The position numbers and the translations under genes were made by a program. From Bacteroidota bacterium (lineage in GTDB: Bacteria > Bacteroidota > Ignavibacteria > SZUA-365), in assembly GCA_023432805.1 (NCBI GenBank), contig JAEYUG010000063.1, forward strand, positions 1 to 22,028: DNA of 22,028 nucleotides, written 5' to 3'. Shown piece after piece: positions 1 through 7,645 of the stretch (positions are counted from its first letter, which is position 1; each line of letters begins with the position of its first letter). Below the pieces are notes generated by a model. It had not been told where the DNA came from, did no database searches, and saw only the letters and a list, made by a program, of their open reading frames with translations.

Positions 1-209
1 CCTCCGTCGGTCGTGTGAAAGATCGTCCCCGTCAAGCCTGCCACCCACCCGTGGTTTTCATCGATGAACTGCACGCGGAGGCAGGTCGTATCCGCAAACG
101 GCAGCGGCACCTCACGGAACTGCGCAGAGGCGTGATCTCCCAGTACGATCGCGAGCATCAGCAGCAGCACGAACATCACCGTCATCTGATTTCGATGATT
201 TCTCCCCAT
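1..209 (-). CDS. Secreted BNR/YCF48-like repeat protein, 5' part only (cut by window edge)
   Basis: Reading leftwards from an ATG at 209-207, the frame stays open to the window edge, giving 69 codons. Residues 1 to about 30 form a signal peptide: a basic N-terminus (MGRNHRNQ), a hydrophobic core (MFVLLLMLAIVLG) and an ASAQ cleavage site. The mature part contains FIDENHGWVAG followed by GTIFHTTDGG. This is the typical first blade of YCF48/BNR-like beta-propellers, which have a 'GWVAG..G.I..T.DGG' pattern. In the better studied bacterial cases such proteins are secreted, often carrying a T9SS sorting domain at the C-terminus, which lies outside this window. A sigma70-like promoter sits about 80 bp upstream at 289-317, so the gene probably has its own transcript although it follows another BNR gene on the same strand. 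The exact function is unknown. The overlapping plus-strand reading frame here is a shadow. Confidence 0.75.
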   Translation of the reverse strand, partial: MGRNHRNQMTVMFVLLLMLAIVLGDHASAQFREVPLPFADTTCLRVQFIDENHGWVAGLTGTIFHTTDG

Positions 210-288
210 ATGTGGCGTCTCTTTTGATTCAACGCGCGAATGTACCACGGACACCTCCAGTCTGACTGCTGGAAACGCAGTTGCCGGC

Positions 289-317
289 ATCTTATGCAGG
301 CATGATGTGAAAGTCAA
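289..317 (-). promoter_or_regulatory. Sigma70-like promoter for the edge BNR gene
   Basis: On the minus strand TTGACT (317-312) and TAAGAT (294-289) are separated by exactly 17 bp. This is close to the general -35/-10 consensus and lies about 80 bp before the start codon at 209. It differs from the TAnnTTG boxes found before other genes here. Seen in sequence; activity is inferred. Confidence 0.45.
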
Positions 318-340
318 CACGCTCGGTGCGTGACAATGGC

Positions 341-365
341 CTGATCGTACTCACTCGACGATCAG
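341..365 (-). terminator. Hairpin spanning the stop codon of the BNR gene
   Basis: CTGATCGT (341-348) and ACGATCAG (358-365) are perfect 8-bp inverted arms around a 9-nt loop containing the stop codon at 351-353. No T-run follows on the minus strand, so it is not a canonical intrinsic terminator. It may be a 3'-end structure or chance. Confidence 0.3.
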
Positions 366-2846
366 TTGGTGGATGGCGGTGCGGGTCGGGGTGTGGACGA
401 CGAGTCGGTAGATGCCGGACGGGAGCGCCGGCAGCGGAAGCTCAATGGTGGACGCTGATGCCGTGAGGCGCTGCTGCAGGATGCTGCGACCGAGCAGGTC
501 GTGCACGGTCAGGTGCGTCGCGTCTGCGAGTCCGTCGCCGAGTCGGAGGCCGATCGACCGGCGCTGCCGCGGCAGCGGCTGGGGATGGAGCTGGATGTCG
601 ACACGTGCGGGACGGGTGAGGTCGACGCAGGCTTCGTCCGAGTAGGAGACGGTGCCGTCGTGGTCGATCTGACGGAGGCGGTAGCGGAGTCGGACGGCTT
701 CCGCCGGGAGGGCCGTGCGTGGATCGTCGTGCGTGTAGTCCGTTCCGCGGGCTGACGTGCCGGATCCCGCAATGAAGGCAATCCGCTGCCATCCATCATG
801 ATCATCGATGCGGCGCTCGACCTCGAAACCGGCATTGTTGGTTTCGGTGGCGGTCGACCAGCGCAGGTGGACGGCATGCTCGCCAAGTGCCGCGCGGAAG
901 GTAGTGAGTTCGACCGGGACCATCATGACTGTGCGGCGCATCCCTCCAAGGGTGCCGGCGAGCAGGCGGCGGGCGGAGTCGAGTGCGAGCACGGTGACGT
1001 AGAGGTTGTCGAGGCCGGTGTTGAAGGGAGTCCACGTGCGCCCGCTGTCGTTGGAGCGAAAAACGCCTGCGCCTTCAGTGGCGGCGAAGAGATTCGTGGG
1101 GGTGGCCATCAGAAGCGAGGTGATCTTCCCGTTCGTGATGCCCGTGGTCGACTGCACCCAGGTTGCGCCTCCCGTCGTGCTGCGATAGACGCCATGGCCG
1201 TTGGTTCCCGCAAACAACAGCGAAGTGGATGGTGCAATGAACGATGTGATCCTCAGCGAATCGAGTCCGCTCCGTGACCACGTGACGCCCAGATCCGTGC
1301 TCCTCCAGAGACCACTGCTATCCCGCGATGTCGCATGGAGAACACCAGCAACGAGGGGATACACCTTCAACAACCGCATCGAAGGTGACCACACCTGCCA
1401 CGACGTCCACGTCCACCCATTGTTTAATGAGCGACATATCCCGGCACTTCCGAATAGAAGTTGCGGATAGCCATGAAGAAGCAGATGTCCGTTTTCGATA
1501 CGTGCGAGATAACTATCGAATGGTGTGTAGAAAGGTGGAGTCGTATCACCACTATAGTACTGGTGCAGCGACCAGTCTCCGCCGGTGTTCGTCGATCTGG
1601 CGACCTTGTTCGTCGATCCTGCTACGGCGAGAAAGACACCGGAATCCGCAACGATTGCCTGATGAAATACCGAGTAATCTGGAAGAAGATAGGTACCTCG
1701 CCCCCCCCTGCCACGCCAGGTGCGTCCCTCGTCCTGTGAGAACAAGAAGGATCGAGATCCAGGTAGACCAGTATTCACGACCCATCCTTTACCGGGAACG
1801 ATGTCAGCATCTTCGATCGGTAGCTCCGAAACACCATTTTCCAATTGCGTCCACGTCTGACCGTTGTTGACTGTTCTGTATACGTTCCAGTTCGTTCCGA
1901 AATACCCTCGCCCGAATATCCTTCGAAGTAGTTGTGGTGATTCCAGCCATGTGTACGGTCCTGCTGATGATGATGGTTCCAGAACTCGGAAAGGAACAGC
2001 GCTCCATGTATTTCCTGCATCGGTCGTTCTGTACATTCGCGAATCCGTATCCTGCATCTGGCACACGATCAGAAGCGAATCTGTCACTGCAATGACGTAC
2101 GCTGCATTGTAGATGGTGCTCCCGGTATCGAGTCGTTGCCAGATGCCTCCGCCATCGGTGCTCTTCCAGATGCCGGCGCCCGCCGCGTAGACCACACCAG
2201 CATCTGTGGCGTGCAGCGAGTTGATCCGCGTTGTGGTGAGTCCGGACGAATCCCATGAGAGTCCCGCATCGGATGAACGCAGGACCCCGTATCCGCCGGC
2301 GGTCGCTCCGAGGATCACGCGTCCCGCGACGGGAGATCCGGTGAACGTTGTCAGTGATGTGCTGACGAGATCGTGGACGCCCATGCTCGACACGCCCGTC
2401 CAGCTCATCCCGCCGTCGGAGGTGACGTACACCGAGTCGTTCGATGCAGCCGCCACGACGAGTCCGCCGAACACTTCGACGAAACTGTGCACGCTCGGCA
2501 TGGGGGTCGTGCTGACCGTCCAGCTTGCGCCGTTGCTGGTTGAGCGACGGATGCCGCTGCTCGTGACCGCGAGGAGGGTTCCGTTCTCCATGTGGAACAG
2601 GCGTGTTGCCGATGGAAGCGAGGGCTCCACCATCCATGAACGTCCCGTGTCGACGGAGCGGTAGACGCGTTGTCCCGCAAGAAGGATGTGACCGTTCGCG
2701 GTGCCGCAGATGTCATTCACATTCATGCCGTAGGGTGGAGCGGCCTCCCAGGCCTGCTGGGCGTGCAGGGGTGTGAGCGACAGCAGGATGGCGGCAACGA
2801 CCGCGCAACTTCCGCGCCACGGGTGTCGATGACATGCGTGCATCAT
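351..2846 (-). CDS. Secreted Asp-box (BNR) beta-propeller protein with T9SS sorting domain
   Basis: 831 residues. A signal peptide (about 1-30) has a hydrophobic AVVAAILLSL core and ends LHAQQ. The body, about residues 55-660, holds at least 13 Asp-box/BNR motifs of the form S-x-D-x-G-x-[ST]-W, for example SVDTGRSW, TSDGGMSW, SSDAGLSW, TTDAGNTW, SQDEGRTW and SNDSGRTW. This predicts one or two seven-blade beta-propellers. Near 665-740 is a stretch common in this lineage (VELTTFRA...LRWSTATETNNAGFEVER), resembling a fibronectin-like linker. The last 85 residues form a type IX secretion sorting domain (HPQPLPRQ, LTVHDLLGR, LPSGIYRLVV). The protein is therefore expected outside the cell or on its surface; the ligand or substrate is unknown. 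GGAGGAG abuts the first ATG (2846), so the second ATG (2843) is better spaced and may be the true start. Bases of about 1340-2060 are visibly less GC-rich than the rest of the gene. Confidence 0.85.
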   Translation of the reverse strand: MMHACHRHPWRGSCAVVAAILLSLTPLHAQQAWEAAPPYGMNVNDICGTANGHILLAGQRVYRSVDTGRSWMVEPSLPSATRLFHMENGTLLAVTSSGIRRSTSNGASWTVSTTPMPSVHSFVEVFGGLVVAAASNDSVYVTSDGGMSWTGVSSMGVHDLVSTSLTTFTGSPVAGRVILGATAGGYGVLRSSDAGLSWDSSGLTTTRINSLHATDAGVVYAAGAGIWKSTDGGGIWQRLDTGSTIYNAAYVIAVTDSLLIVCQMQDTDSRMYRTTDAGNTWSAVPFRVLEPSSSAGPYTWLESPQLLRRIFGRGYFGTNWNVYRTVNNGQTWTQLENGVSELPIEDADIVPGKGWVVNTGLPGSRSFLFSQDEGRTWRGRGGRGTYLLPDYSVFHQAIVADSGVFLAVAGSTNKVARSTNTGGDWSLHQYYSGDTTPPFYTPFDSYLARIENGHLLLHGYPQLLFGSAGICRSLNNGWTWTSWQVWSPSMRLLKVYPLVAGVLHATSRDSSGLWRSTDLGVTWSRSGLDSLRITSFIAPSTSLLFAGTNGHGVYRSTTGGATWVQSTTGITNGKITSLLMATPTNLFAATEGAGVFRSNDSGRTWTPFNTGLDNLYVTVLALDSARRLLAGTLGGMRRTVMMVPVELTTFRAALGEHAVHLRWSTATETNNAGFEVERRIDDHDGWQRIAFIAGSGTSARGTDYTHDDPRTALPAEAVRLRYRLRQIDHDGTVSYSDEACVDLTRPARVDIQLHPQPLPRQRRSIGLRLGDGLADATHLTVHDLLGRSILQQRLTASASTIELPLPALPSGIYRLVVHTPTRTAIHQLIVE

Positions 2847-3013
2847 CTCCTCCGGATCAGGGATCGCTTCACATTCGGAATCCTTCGCCGCGTGCCGCGT
2901 CCTCCCGCATCTGCACCCGGTTTCCGGCGCGCCGGCGCATCGCCGTCAGGGTGCGCGCCGATGCAATTTCCGTTCTTCGGAGAAGGTTGTCAGATTCCTA
3001 CAGAAAAGCAAGC
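2847..3013. other. Intergenic, 167 bp, no gene seen
   Basis: This is the gap between two secreted-protein genes on the minus strand. It contains the strong GGAGGAG Shine-Dalgarno sequence of the BNR gene at its left end. I see no clear -10 box, terminator or small gene. Confidence 0.5.
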
Positions 3014-5899
3014 TCAGCGCACGACGAGGAGGCGGGTGCGGGTGTGGGTGCCGAGACGGGCGACGAGGAGGTAGGGACCGGGGGTGAGGCCGGCACGCCG
3101 CCAGACGATCGTGTGCTCGCCTGCGGCAAGCGCGCCCTGATGCAGCTGCTCCACCAGACGACCGGCCAGGTCGTGCACGGCAACGGAGGCGGCGCCGGCG
3201 ACAGGCAGGCGAAGGTGGATGTGGAGGGGGGCTGCCGCGTCGAGGGGATTCGGCCAGAGGTCCAACGCAACACCCATGGGAAGCATCGGCGCATCGAGCG
3301 CGGTCACGCGCAGCTTCGGCACCGCGATCGTCGTGCGCTCGGTTCCGATGCGACCGTCGGCACTGCGCACGGTGAAGGTGACGGCAAGGGTGCGGTCGAG
3401 ACTCGAGGGACCCACGAGAAACGTGTCGACGATCGCGTCCGAACGCTCGTCGCCCGTCAACAGCCGCGCGTGGCTGCGCTCGGAGGGCGAGAGCTGCGTG
3501 ACCGCGGCCCCCTCGATGGTGACGGTCGACGAGGTGAAGGTCGTCCACACCCACGAGTCGTTCCATGCGCGGAAGCTCGTGACGAAGGGATTTCCGAGGT
3601 AGTTCGTGCTGCTGTCGTTCTCGCGCAGCGACAGCGGCGCGCTGATGCCGGTGACGCTGAACGCGGTCGGGCGGCCCGGAATCACGTACCAGACCGTGTC
3701 CGTCGCCGCGAGCACGCTGTCGTGAAACGCCGTGATCACGAGCGCCGTGCGCACGGGCGCGGGATGTTCCTCCGGCGCGAAGCGCCATTCGTAGACACGT
3801 CCGCCCCCGGGCGCGATCTGCTCGCCGACCGGCACGTGCACGGGCGTGAGGGGACGCAGGAAGGGATCGGCCGTGCGGCAGACGACCGAGTCCAGCTGCA
3901 GCGGCAGCGTGCCCACGCTCCGCACCTCGAGCCGTGCGAACACGGTCTCGGGCAGATAGACGTAGCGGCCGTCGAACCTGAGAGTATCACCGCCCTCGAC
4001 GGTGAGATGGATGCGCGCATCCATGAGGGGGATGTGCACGTCGGAAGCGTGGCGCGCGACGGCCACGCCCGCGCTCCACGCGCTGCAGTCGAGCGGAAGC
4101 GTGCGGTCGCGATCGCGCTGCTCGGCATGGAACCACCACGACACCGACAGGCTGTCTCCCGCACCGAGGGTCTGGAAGAGCACGAGGGTGCGGGGATCCT
4201 CGGTCGTGACGCCGTCGACCGCGCCCGCGAGCACGAGCGAGTCGAGGCGCACGGCGAAGGGACTGGTGTTGCGCACGGTGAAGCGCTGCTCGAAGGGATT
4301 CGGGATGTAGCGGCTGGCACCGTCGATGCCGAGGGTGTCGATTCCCATGCGCTCGATCGTGAACTGCGAACGGATGCCGGGCACGCCCACGACCGACTCC
4401 GCCATGGCGGTATCGCCGCGATGCGACAGGGCGGTGACGCGCACGCGCACGGTGCGCGCGTCGGGCGCGGGCGCGATGCGGTAGACCTGGCGCAGCGTCT
4501 GTGACGTGGCGCCGGGATCCAGGGTCCACGCGGTCGTGTCGACCACGGGCAGCGCGGGCTGCACGCCCGTCGCGAAGCGCTCGACCACGGTGCGCACGAT
4601 GTTCTGGCGCATCCATGAGGAGTTTCGGATCCTGAATTCTACTGTCAGGCTGTCGGACACGAAGGCCCCGCCGTCGGGCGTGACGGCGAGGGAGTCGGGT
4701 AGCGCGAAATCCACCACGTCGAGCGAGAAGGGTTCGCCCGGCACGTGGGTGTTCGCGACGACGGAGGCAACGAGCGCGGCACGGGTGTCGCGCAGGGTGA
4801 CTTCCCATCGGAGGGTGCGGGGTGCGGCCGCGCGGTCGACGTGCCGATGCCAGACGACGACGGCACTGTCGTATCCCCCGATCGGATCCATCATCTGCAC
4901 CGCATCGGGCGTGGCGACGGCGACGCCGTTCTCGAAGGTCTCGAGCGTGAGGTGGGCGTACGTGTCGGCGGTCTGCGCGGTGGGATTGCGCACGACGACG
5001 CGCACGGGCACGGGCTGGGGCGCGTAAACGGAGTCGGCGTCGTAGACGAGGCTGTCGGGGTGCGTGAGGCGCATCTCGACGCGCATCGGGAAGGCCGCGA
5101 TGAAGAGGGTGATGACGTTGCGCTCGGTGACGATGCCGCCCGCGCGGTCGCGTCCCTCGGCGATGATGATGATCGAATCCTCATGCAGCGCGGTCGGTGC
5201 GCCCGTGTAGCGCACGGTCCACCCATACTCGAGGCGGGGATCTCCGATCGGGATGGGCATGAGCGGGGTGACGACGGGCTGGGGATTCGGGGCCGTGGGC
5301 TGGAGGAGTTCGAAGTGCGGCGGCAGTTCGAGGCGGAGCTTCACGCTGTCGGCGGGCGTCTCGCCGTTGTTGCGGATCTGGCAGCGCAGGAAGAAGGGGT
5401 TGTTGTTGTAGCCGTCGCGGGCGGGATTGACCGCAAGGTCGGTGAAGCCGTAGGGACTGAGCCAAAGCACGGGGGCGCCGGCAGCGGGGATGGTGATGTT
5501 CGTTGCGACGGACGCCGAATCGGATGCGGAGGTCCGATACCACATGGTGACGCGGTACACGCGCGGCTGGAGGATGACCGCGTGCACGAGTTTCCAGGGG
5601 ATGACCAGGGAGTCCCCCGGACGGATCTTCGGCGCTGCGGGCACCTTGATCCTCGCCCCCAGTTCGGAAGCATCCAGACCGAGATCGGCGAGGAATTCGA
5701 TGCGCGCGGAGAGGATCTCGACGGTGTCGCTTCCCCCGTTGTGCAGCGCGAGCGCCACGGTGAGCGGCGCGGGCGCGTAGCGCTGATGCGCCAGGTCGAA
5801 GCTGATCGCGGGGGTGTTGACGGCCGCGGTGAGCTGGGCATGGGCCGCGGGGGCGGACAATGCAAGAAGAAAAGCGAGAACGTGTATGTGTCGCTGCAT
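3014..5899 (-). CDS. Secreted seven-module repeat protein with T9SS sorting domain
   Basis: 961 residues from the ATG at 5899. The longer open frame to 6532 only runs antisense through menE and is not used. Residues 1-22 are a clean signal peptide (VLAFLLALSAPAAHAQ). The rest is a tandem array. A motif with the pattern Y-x-x-x-P-x-x-[FV]-x-x-x-R-N-x-[ST] is centred near residues 54, 177, 305, 426, 544, 662 and 780, so the period is about 118-128. Each copy is followed by a strand-rich segment with 'PGDSL...V' and ends in an 'R-V-T' strand. This suggests seven Ig-like or CARDB-like beta-sandwiches. Residues about 865-961 form a type IX sorting domain (LWPNPLDAAAP, VAVHDLAGRLVEQL, GPYLLVARLG). 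No catalytic motif is visible. A structural, adhesive or cell-surface role is inferred. The gene diverges from menE with only about 80 bp between the likely starts. Confidence 0.82.
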   Translation of the reverse strand: MQRHIHVLAFLLALSAPAAHAQLTAAVNTPAISFDLAHQRYAPAPLTVALALHNGGSDTVEILSARIEFLADLGLDASELGARIKVPAAPKIRPGDSLVIPWKLVHAVILQPRVYRVTMWYRTSASDSASVATNITIPAAGAPVLWLSPYGFTDLAVNPARDGYNNNPFFLRCQIRNNGETPADSVKLRLELPPHFELLQPTAPNPQPVVTPLMPIPIGDPRLEYGWTVRYTGAPTALHEDSIIIIAEGRDRAGGIVTERNVITLFIAAFPMRVEMRLTHPDSLVYDADSVYAPQPVPVRVVVRNPTAQTADTYAHLTLETFENGVAVATPDAVQMMDPIGGYDSAVVVWHRHVDRAAAPRTLRWEVTLRDTRAALVASVVANTHVPGEPFSLDVVDFALPDSLAVTPDGGAFVSDSLTVEFRIRNSSWMRQNIVRTVVERFATGVQPALPVVDTTAWTLDPGATSQTLRQVYRIAPAPDARTVRVRVTALSHRGDTAMAESVVGVPGIRSQFTIERMGIDTLGIDGASRYIPNPFEQRFTVRNTSPFAVRLDSLVLAGAVDGVTTEDPRTLVLFQTLGAGDSLSVSWWFHAEQRDRDRTLPLDCSAWSAGVAVARHASDVHIPLMDARIHLTVEGGDTLRFDGRYVYLPETVFARLEVRSVGTLPLQLDSVVCRTADPFLRPLTPVHVPVGEQIAPGGGRVYEWRFAPEEHPAPVRTALVITAFHDSVLAATDTVWYVIPGRPTAFSVTGISAPLSLRENDSSTNYLGNPFVTSFRAWNDSWVWTTFTSSTVTIEGAAVTQLSPSERSHARLLTGDERSDAIVDTFLVGPSSLDRTLAVTFTVRSADGRIGTERTTIAVPKLRVTALDAPMLPMGVALDLWPNPLDAAAPLHIHLRLPVAGAASVAVHDLAGRLVEQLHQGALAAGEHTIVWRRAGLTPGPYLLVARLGTHTRTRLLVVR

Positions 5900-5978
5900 G
5901 GGGGAGTCGGATGGACGATAATCTTGTATAGTACGGTTCGTCGTGCGCAATCCCAAACGTGTTTGTGTAGATTCGGAG

Positions 5979-7538
5979 ATGGATTCCGATCGCATCGCCC
6001 TGATCGCCGACGGCGGCGTGCTGACGCATCGCGCGCTCGAGGCGGAGGTGCGCGCGGTTGCGCGCGTGCTTGCCGCACGGCACGGGGTGACGCGCGGCGT
6101 GCGCGTGGCGGCGCTGCTCGCATCCGACGTGCCGGCGGTGCTGCTCGTGCATGCGCTCGCGGAGCTGCGCGCGGTCTGCATCGCCCTCAACACGCGGCTG
6201 GTCGCAGGCGAGCTGTCGTCGCTGCTCGAGCGCTCGCGTCCCGCACTGCTCGTGGTGGACGCAGCGCATCGCCGTCTGGCCGAGGAGGCGCTGTCCGCTG
6301 CCGATGTCGCCCATCTGCCCGCCGGCGGCGTGCGCCTGCTCGCGGCAGAGGAACTTGTCGCCGATGCACGAGAGCTTGTGGCCGATATGCGGGAGCTTCC
6401 CATGGATGCAGCGGTGCGCGACGAGGGTGCGGAGGCACGGGCGCACGGAGACTCCGCAGACGCATCCACCGACATCCAGACTATCCTCTTCACCTCGGGT
6501 ACGACCGGGCGACCACGGATGGTTCCGCTCACCTTCGCGAATCACAGCGCCTCCGTGCGGGCCTCCGCCGCGAATCTCGGTGCGCGGCCGGGGGACCGCT
6601 GGCTCTGCGTGCTGCCGCTCTTCCACGCGGGGGGGCTGGCGATTCTGCACCGCTCGCGACACGACGGCAGCGCGGTCGAGCTGCACGGGCGCTTCGACGC
6701 GGCGGCGTGCGCGCGGGCGCTGCGCGGCGGCGTGACGCTGGCCTCGTTCGTGCCGACCATGCTCGCACGCGTGCTCGAGGCGGATTCCGCGCTCGATGCG
6801 GCGGCGGTTCCCATGCTGCGCGCAGTGCTGCTCGGAGGCGCCGCTGCGGATGCGTCGTTGTTGGCGGAGGTCGCGCGGCGCGGACTCCCGGTGCTGAGCA
6901 CGTGGGGGATGACCGAGACCGCCTCACAGGCGGTGACGGTGCATCCCGCCGAGGCACTGCGGAAGCCGGGCGCTGCGGGGCGTGTGCTGTCCGGCATGGA
7001 GCTGCGGGTGGTCTGTGCGGACGGGCGGGAATGTGCGCCGGGCGAGGAGGGCGCGCTGCAAGTGCGCGGCGCAATGCTGACGCCGGGCTGGCTCGACGAC
7101 GACGCGGCGTGGCACGCACGGATGCATGACGGCTGGTTCGACACGGGGGATGTGGGTGCGCTCGACGACGAGGGGACGTTGTGGGTCGGTGCGCGGCGCG
7201 AGGATCTGATCATCACGGGCGGTGAGAATGTCGCACCGCCCGAGGTGGAAGCCGTGCTCGCCGCGCATCCGGCGGTGGCGGCGGTGTGCGTGGCGGGGGT
7301 GCGCGACGCGGCGTGGGGACAGGTGGTGGGCGCGGCGGTGGTGCTGCGGTCTTCGGTGTCGACCGATGAGCTGGAGGCGCATTGCCGGGCGCGGCTGGCG
7401 GGATACAAGGTGCCGCGGCGCTGGCTGGTGCTGCAGGCGCTGCCGATGACGGCGTCGGGCAAGGTACGTCGTGCGATGGTGCGGGGGATGATGGAGGGGG
7501 CTGAAAAGAAGAGCGCGGAAGGGACGGAACAGGGGTGA
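5979..7538 (+). CDS. menE: o-Succinylbenzoate-CoA ligase MenE
   Basis: Acyl-adenylate-forming enzyme that activates o-succinylbenzoate to its CoA thioester for MenB in menaquinone synthesis; cytoplasmic. With the ATG at 5979 it is 519 residues, a little over the usual 450-490. The ANL-family motifs are in order: P-loop TSGTTGRPRMVPLT (172 on), the helical segment LPLFHAGGLAIL, STWGMTETAS (A5), DTGDVG (388 on, A7), GARREDLIITGGENVAPPEVE (A8) and the catalytic lysine in TASGKVRR (K495, A10). All key residues are present. An in-frame GTG at 5943 would add 12 residues. GGAG abuts the ATG too closely to be a good ribosome site, so the start is uncertain. The gene lies about 8.4 kb from the rest of the men genes and on the other strand. 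The MenE assignment over a generic acyl-CoA ligase rests on motif pattern plus the men operon in the same window. Confidence 0.85.
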   Translation: MDSDRIALIADGGVLTHRALEAEVRAVARVLAARHGVTRGVRVAALLASDVPAVLLVHALAELRAVCIALNTRLVAGELSSLLERSRPALLVVDAAHRRLAEEALSAADVAHLPAGGVRLLAAEELVADARELVADMRELPMDAAVRDEGAEARAHGDSADASTDIQTILFTSGTTGRPRMVPLTFANHSASVRASAANLGARPGDRWLCVLPLFHAGGLAILHRSRHDGSAVELHGRFDAAACARALRGGVTLASFVPTMLARVLEADSALDAAAVPMLRAVLLGGAAADASLLAEVARRGLPVLSTWGMTETASQAVTVHPAEALRKPGAAGRVLSGMELRVVCADGRECAPGEEGALQVRGAMLTPGWLDDDAAWHARMHDGWFDTGDVGALDDEGTLWVGARREDLIITGGENVAPPEVEAVLAAHPAVAAVCVAGVRDAAWGQVVGAAVVLRSSVSTDELEAHCRARLAGYKVPRRWLVLQALPMTASGKVRRAMVRGMMEGAEKKSAEGTEQG

Positions 7539-7577
7539 TGGAAGTTTCGGCGTCAAGGGGACGGGTTTGACGGGCTG

Positions 7578-7591
7578 TTGACGATCGTCAA
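7578..7591. promoter_or_regulatory. Perfect FNR/CRP-like palindrome
   Basis: TTGACGATCGTCAA is a perfect 14-bp palindrome of the form TTGAC-N4-GTCAA, close to the FNR/CRP-family half-site arrangement TTGAT-N4-ATCAA. Its centre (7584.5) lies about 42 bp upstream of the transcription start expected from the TAGCTTG box at 7614-7620. That is the position typical of class II activator sites. Palindrome and spacing are seen; binding by an FNR/CRP-type regulator is inferred. Confidence 0.45.
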
Positions 7592-7613
7592 TGGCGGGGA
7601 GGCGGGAGGCACG

Positions 7614-7620
7614 TAGCTTG
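7614..7620 (+). promoter_or_regulatory. TAnnTTG -10-like box
   Basis: TAGCTTG, in the context CGTAGCTTGC, ends 25 bp before the ATG at 7646. Similar boxes (TAGGTTG, TAATTTG) precede three other genes here, and the box resembles the Bacteroidota TAnnTTTG element. Confidence 0.4.
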
Positions 7621-7645
7621 CATGTATCATATTTGGAGATTGTGC

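Noticed and set aside
2834..4504. 556-codon plus-strand open frame
   Set aside because: It lies antisense to the seven-module secreted protein gene, and its translation is Arg/Gly/His-rich without motifs. It is a GC-rich shadow.
4745..7129. 794-codon plus-strand open frame
   Set aside because: It crosses the antisense of the secreted protein and an alternative frame of menE, with low-complexity composition.
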